Below, piece by piece: positions 6,811 to 8,116 of a DNA stretch of 8,116 nt. This stretch comes from Bacteroidetes bacterium HGW-Bacteroidetes-12 (GTDB taxonomy: Bacteria; Bacteroidota; Bacteroidia; Flavobacteriales_E; Vicingaceae). Every line of letters begins with the position of its first letter. The first letter of the stretch is position 1. Location of the stretch: assembly GCA_002841035.1 (NCBI GenBank), contig PHDR01000115.1:1-8116 (forward strand), in the 5' to 3' direction. The position numbers and the translations under genes were made by a program. The notes under the pieces are model-generated. The model worked only from the letters and a program-made list of their open reading frames with translations, searched no databases and was not told the origin of the DNA.

Positions 6811-6846
6811 AAAGCATCCAGTTAAAAATAACTGGGTGCTTTTTTT
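6811..6846 (+). terminator. Intrinsic terminator after the PorE-like gene
   Basis: Bases 6811-6823 pair with 6830-6842 in a 13-pair stem containing a single G-U (6817/6836), around an AAAAAT loop. The GC core is GCATCCAG facing CTGGGTGC. Seven T residues at 6840-6846 form the tail. It lies 19 bases past the stop and only 24 bases before purM. Confidence 0.93.
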
Positions 6847-6870
6847 ATACCCATAAATCAGCATATAGAA

Positions 6871-8046
6871 ATGAACAACTCAGAAAAATACATGCAAAGA
6901 GGTGTTTCGGCTTCCAAAGAAGATGTGCATCAAGCAATTAAGAATATAGATAAAGGACTTTTTCCTAAGGCTTTTTGTAAAATTGTTAGCGACACTTTAA
7001 CAGGAAGTGATGACCATTGTATAATCATGCATGCTGACGGAGCTGGTACAAAATCATCGTTGGCTTATGCTTATTGGAAAGAAACAGGCGATTTATCTGT
7101 ATGGAAAGGCATAGCCCAAGATGCATTGGTAATGAATATCGATGACTTAATATGTGTAGGTGCTATTGATAATATTTTGGTTTCATCAACTATTGGCAGA
7201 AATAAAAATTTAATTCCTAGCGAAGTAATTTCAGAAATTATTAATGGAACAGAAGAAATTCTTGCTGAATTGAGAAATCAAGGAATTGGAATTTATTCTA
7301 CTGGAGGCGAAACAGCCGATGTAGGTGATTTAGTTCGGACAATTATTGTTGATTCAACCGTTACTTGCCGAATGAAAAAAAGCGATGTAATTGACAATGC
7401 CAACATTAAGGTTGGAAATGTTATTATTGGATTGGCTTCTTTTGGACAAGCAACTTATGAAAAAGAATATAATGGAGGTATGGGAAGTAATGGCTTAACT
7501 TCAGCTCGTCATGATGTGTTTGATAAAACTATTGCCGAAAAATATCCTGAAACCTACGATAATAATATCCCAAAGGAGTTAGTCTATTGTGGAGGAAAAA
7601 AGTTAACTGACAAGGTTGATGGTTCTATACTTGATGCTGGAAAGTTAGTTTTATCACCAACACGAACTTATGCTCCTATTATAAAAAAAATTATAGAAAA
7701 ATTTGCAGGAAAAATAGATGGTATTGTGCATTGTAGTGGCGGAGCACAAACAAAAATCCTTCATTTTGTTGATGATTTACATATAGTAAAAGATAATTTA
7801 TTCGAAATTCCACCTTTGTTCAAACTTATTAAAGAACAATCTGAAACTGATTGGAAAGAGATGTACAAGGTATTTAATATGGGACATCGTATGGAATTGT
7901 ATGTTGATGAAATGTTGGCTGATGAAATAATTTCTATATCAAAATCATTTAATGTAGATGCCCAAATTGTTGGGAAAGTAGTGGCACAAGGCGAAAAAAA
8001 ATTGACTATTAAATCTCCTTTTGGAGAATTTGTTTATTTTAGATAA
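6871..8046 (+). CDS. purM: Phosphoribosylformylglycinamidine cyclo-ligase (AIR synthase)
   Basis: PurM closes the imidazole ring in de novo purine synthesis, turning FGAM and ATP into aminoimidazole ribonucleotide in the cytoplasm. The 391-residue product is longer than the E. coli enzyme (about 345) but typical of the Bacteroidota form. Motifs in order are H-A-D-G-A-G-T-K (54-61, nucleotide and metal binding), D-A-L-V-M-N-I-D-D-L (84-93), G-G-E-T-A-D (145-150), G-S-N-G-L-T-S-A-R (205-213), P-T-R-T-Y (263-267), H-C-S-G-G-A-Q-T-K (287-295) and F-N-M-G-H-R-M-E-L (335-343). All the family landmarks are present, so it should be active. The ATG at 6871 is preferred; an ATG at codon 7 is possible but would remove part of the N-terminus usual for this form. 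The gene sits right after a strong terminator and I see no TAnnTTTG box in the 24 bases between, so its promoter is unclear. No other purine gene is in view. Confidence 0.95.
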   Translation: MNNSEKYMQRGVSASKEDVHQAIKNIDKGLFPKAFCKIVSDTLTGSDDHCIIMHADGAGTKSSLAYAYWKETGDLSVWKGIAQDALVMNIDDLICVGAIDNILVSSTIGRNKNLIPSEVISEIINGTEEILAELRNQGIGIYSTGGETADVGDLVRTIIVDSTVTCRMKKSDVIDNANIKVGNVIIGLASFGQATYEKEYNGGMGSNGLTSARHDVFDKTIAEKYPETYDNNIPKELVYCGGKKLTDKVDGSILDAGKLVLSPTRTYAPIIKKIIEKFAGKIDGIVHCSGGAQTKILHFVDDLHIVKDNLFEIPPLFKLIKEQSETDWKEMYKVFNMGHRMELYVDEMLADEIISISKSFNVDAQIVGKVVAQGEKKLTIKSPFGEFVYFR

Positions 8047-8077
8047 TTTAAAAACGATTGAACCTGTGAGTTTTAAA

Positions 8078-8098
8078 TCGTAATTCGTAAATCGTAAA
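8078..8098. repeat. Three tandem 7-base repeats after purM
   Basis: TCGTAAT (8078-8084) is followed directly by TCGTAAA (8085-8091) and TCGTAAA (8092-8098). The array begins 31 bases after the purM stop. Similar short TCGTAA strings occur between genes in other Bacteroidota, from memory only. The remainder of this edge (8047-8116) shows no clear terminator or reading frame. Confidence 0.7.
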
Positions 8099-8116
8099 TT
8101 TATTCATTCATATACT

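Noticed and set aside
8051..8081. Possible terminator hairpin after purM (ACGATT/AATCGT or AAAAC/GTTTT)
   Set aside because: The stems are five or six pairs with long loops, and no T run follows.
1..8116. Mobile element, CRISPR array, phage or defence island
   Set aside because: No transposase, integrase, terminal repeats or spaced repeat array is present, and all five genes look resident and share similar AT-rich composition.

Overview
The window looks like ordinary chromosomal DNA from a low-GC member of the Bacteroidota, most likely a flavobacterium-like lineage, although the order cannot be fixed from this sequence. The evidence is a type III glutamine synthetase, a PurM of the long Bacteroidota form, a TPR / beta-propeller / carboxypeptidase-like / OmpA protein of the PorE type, tandem SPOR-like modules, start codons with AT-rich leaders and no Shine-Dalgarno sequence, and TAnnTTTG promoter boxes typical of the phylum.

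All five genes lie on the + strand. From left to right: (1) the 3' part of a gene for a protein with two SPOR-like repeats (1-960, beginning before the window), closed by a strong UUCG-loop terminator. (2) An exported protein with a predicted N-terminal beta-sandwich region and a divergent C-terminal OmpA-like domain (1089-2267), with its own promoter box and terminator. (3) glnN, type III glutamine synthetase (2477-4657), with its own promoter box but no clear terminator. (4) A 665-residue PorE-like protein (4795-6792) with a good promoter and a strong terminator. (5) purM, AIR synthase (6871-8046), complete, followed by a short tract of 7-base tandem repeats at the right edge. No gap between genes exceeds about 210 bases, and none appears to hide another gene or RNA.

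Three of the five products probably act at the peptidoglycan or outer membrane (SPOR-like, divergent OmpA, canonical OmpA). The other two are central nitrogen and purine metabolism enzymes; glutamine made by GlnN is a nitrogen donor for the purine pathway in which PurM acts. The separate promoters and terminators suggest mostly single-gene transcription units rather than one operon, the possible exception being readthrough from glnN into the PorE-like gene.

I found no mobile element, CRISPR array, tRNA or rRNA, and no convincing new system. The items most worth a second look are the inverted repeat over the PorE-like promoter, the architecture shared by the two envelope-gene promoters, the altered peptidoglycan-binding loop in the second gene, and the tandem SPOR-like repeats of the truncated first gene.
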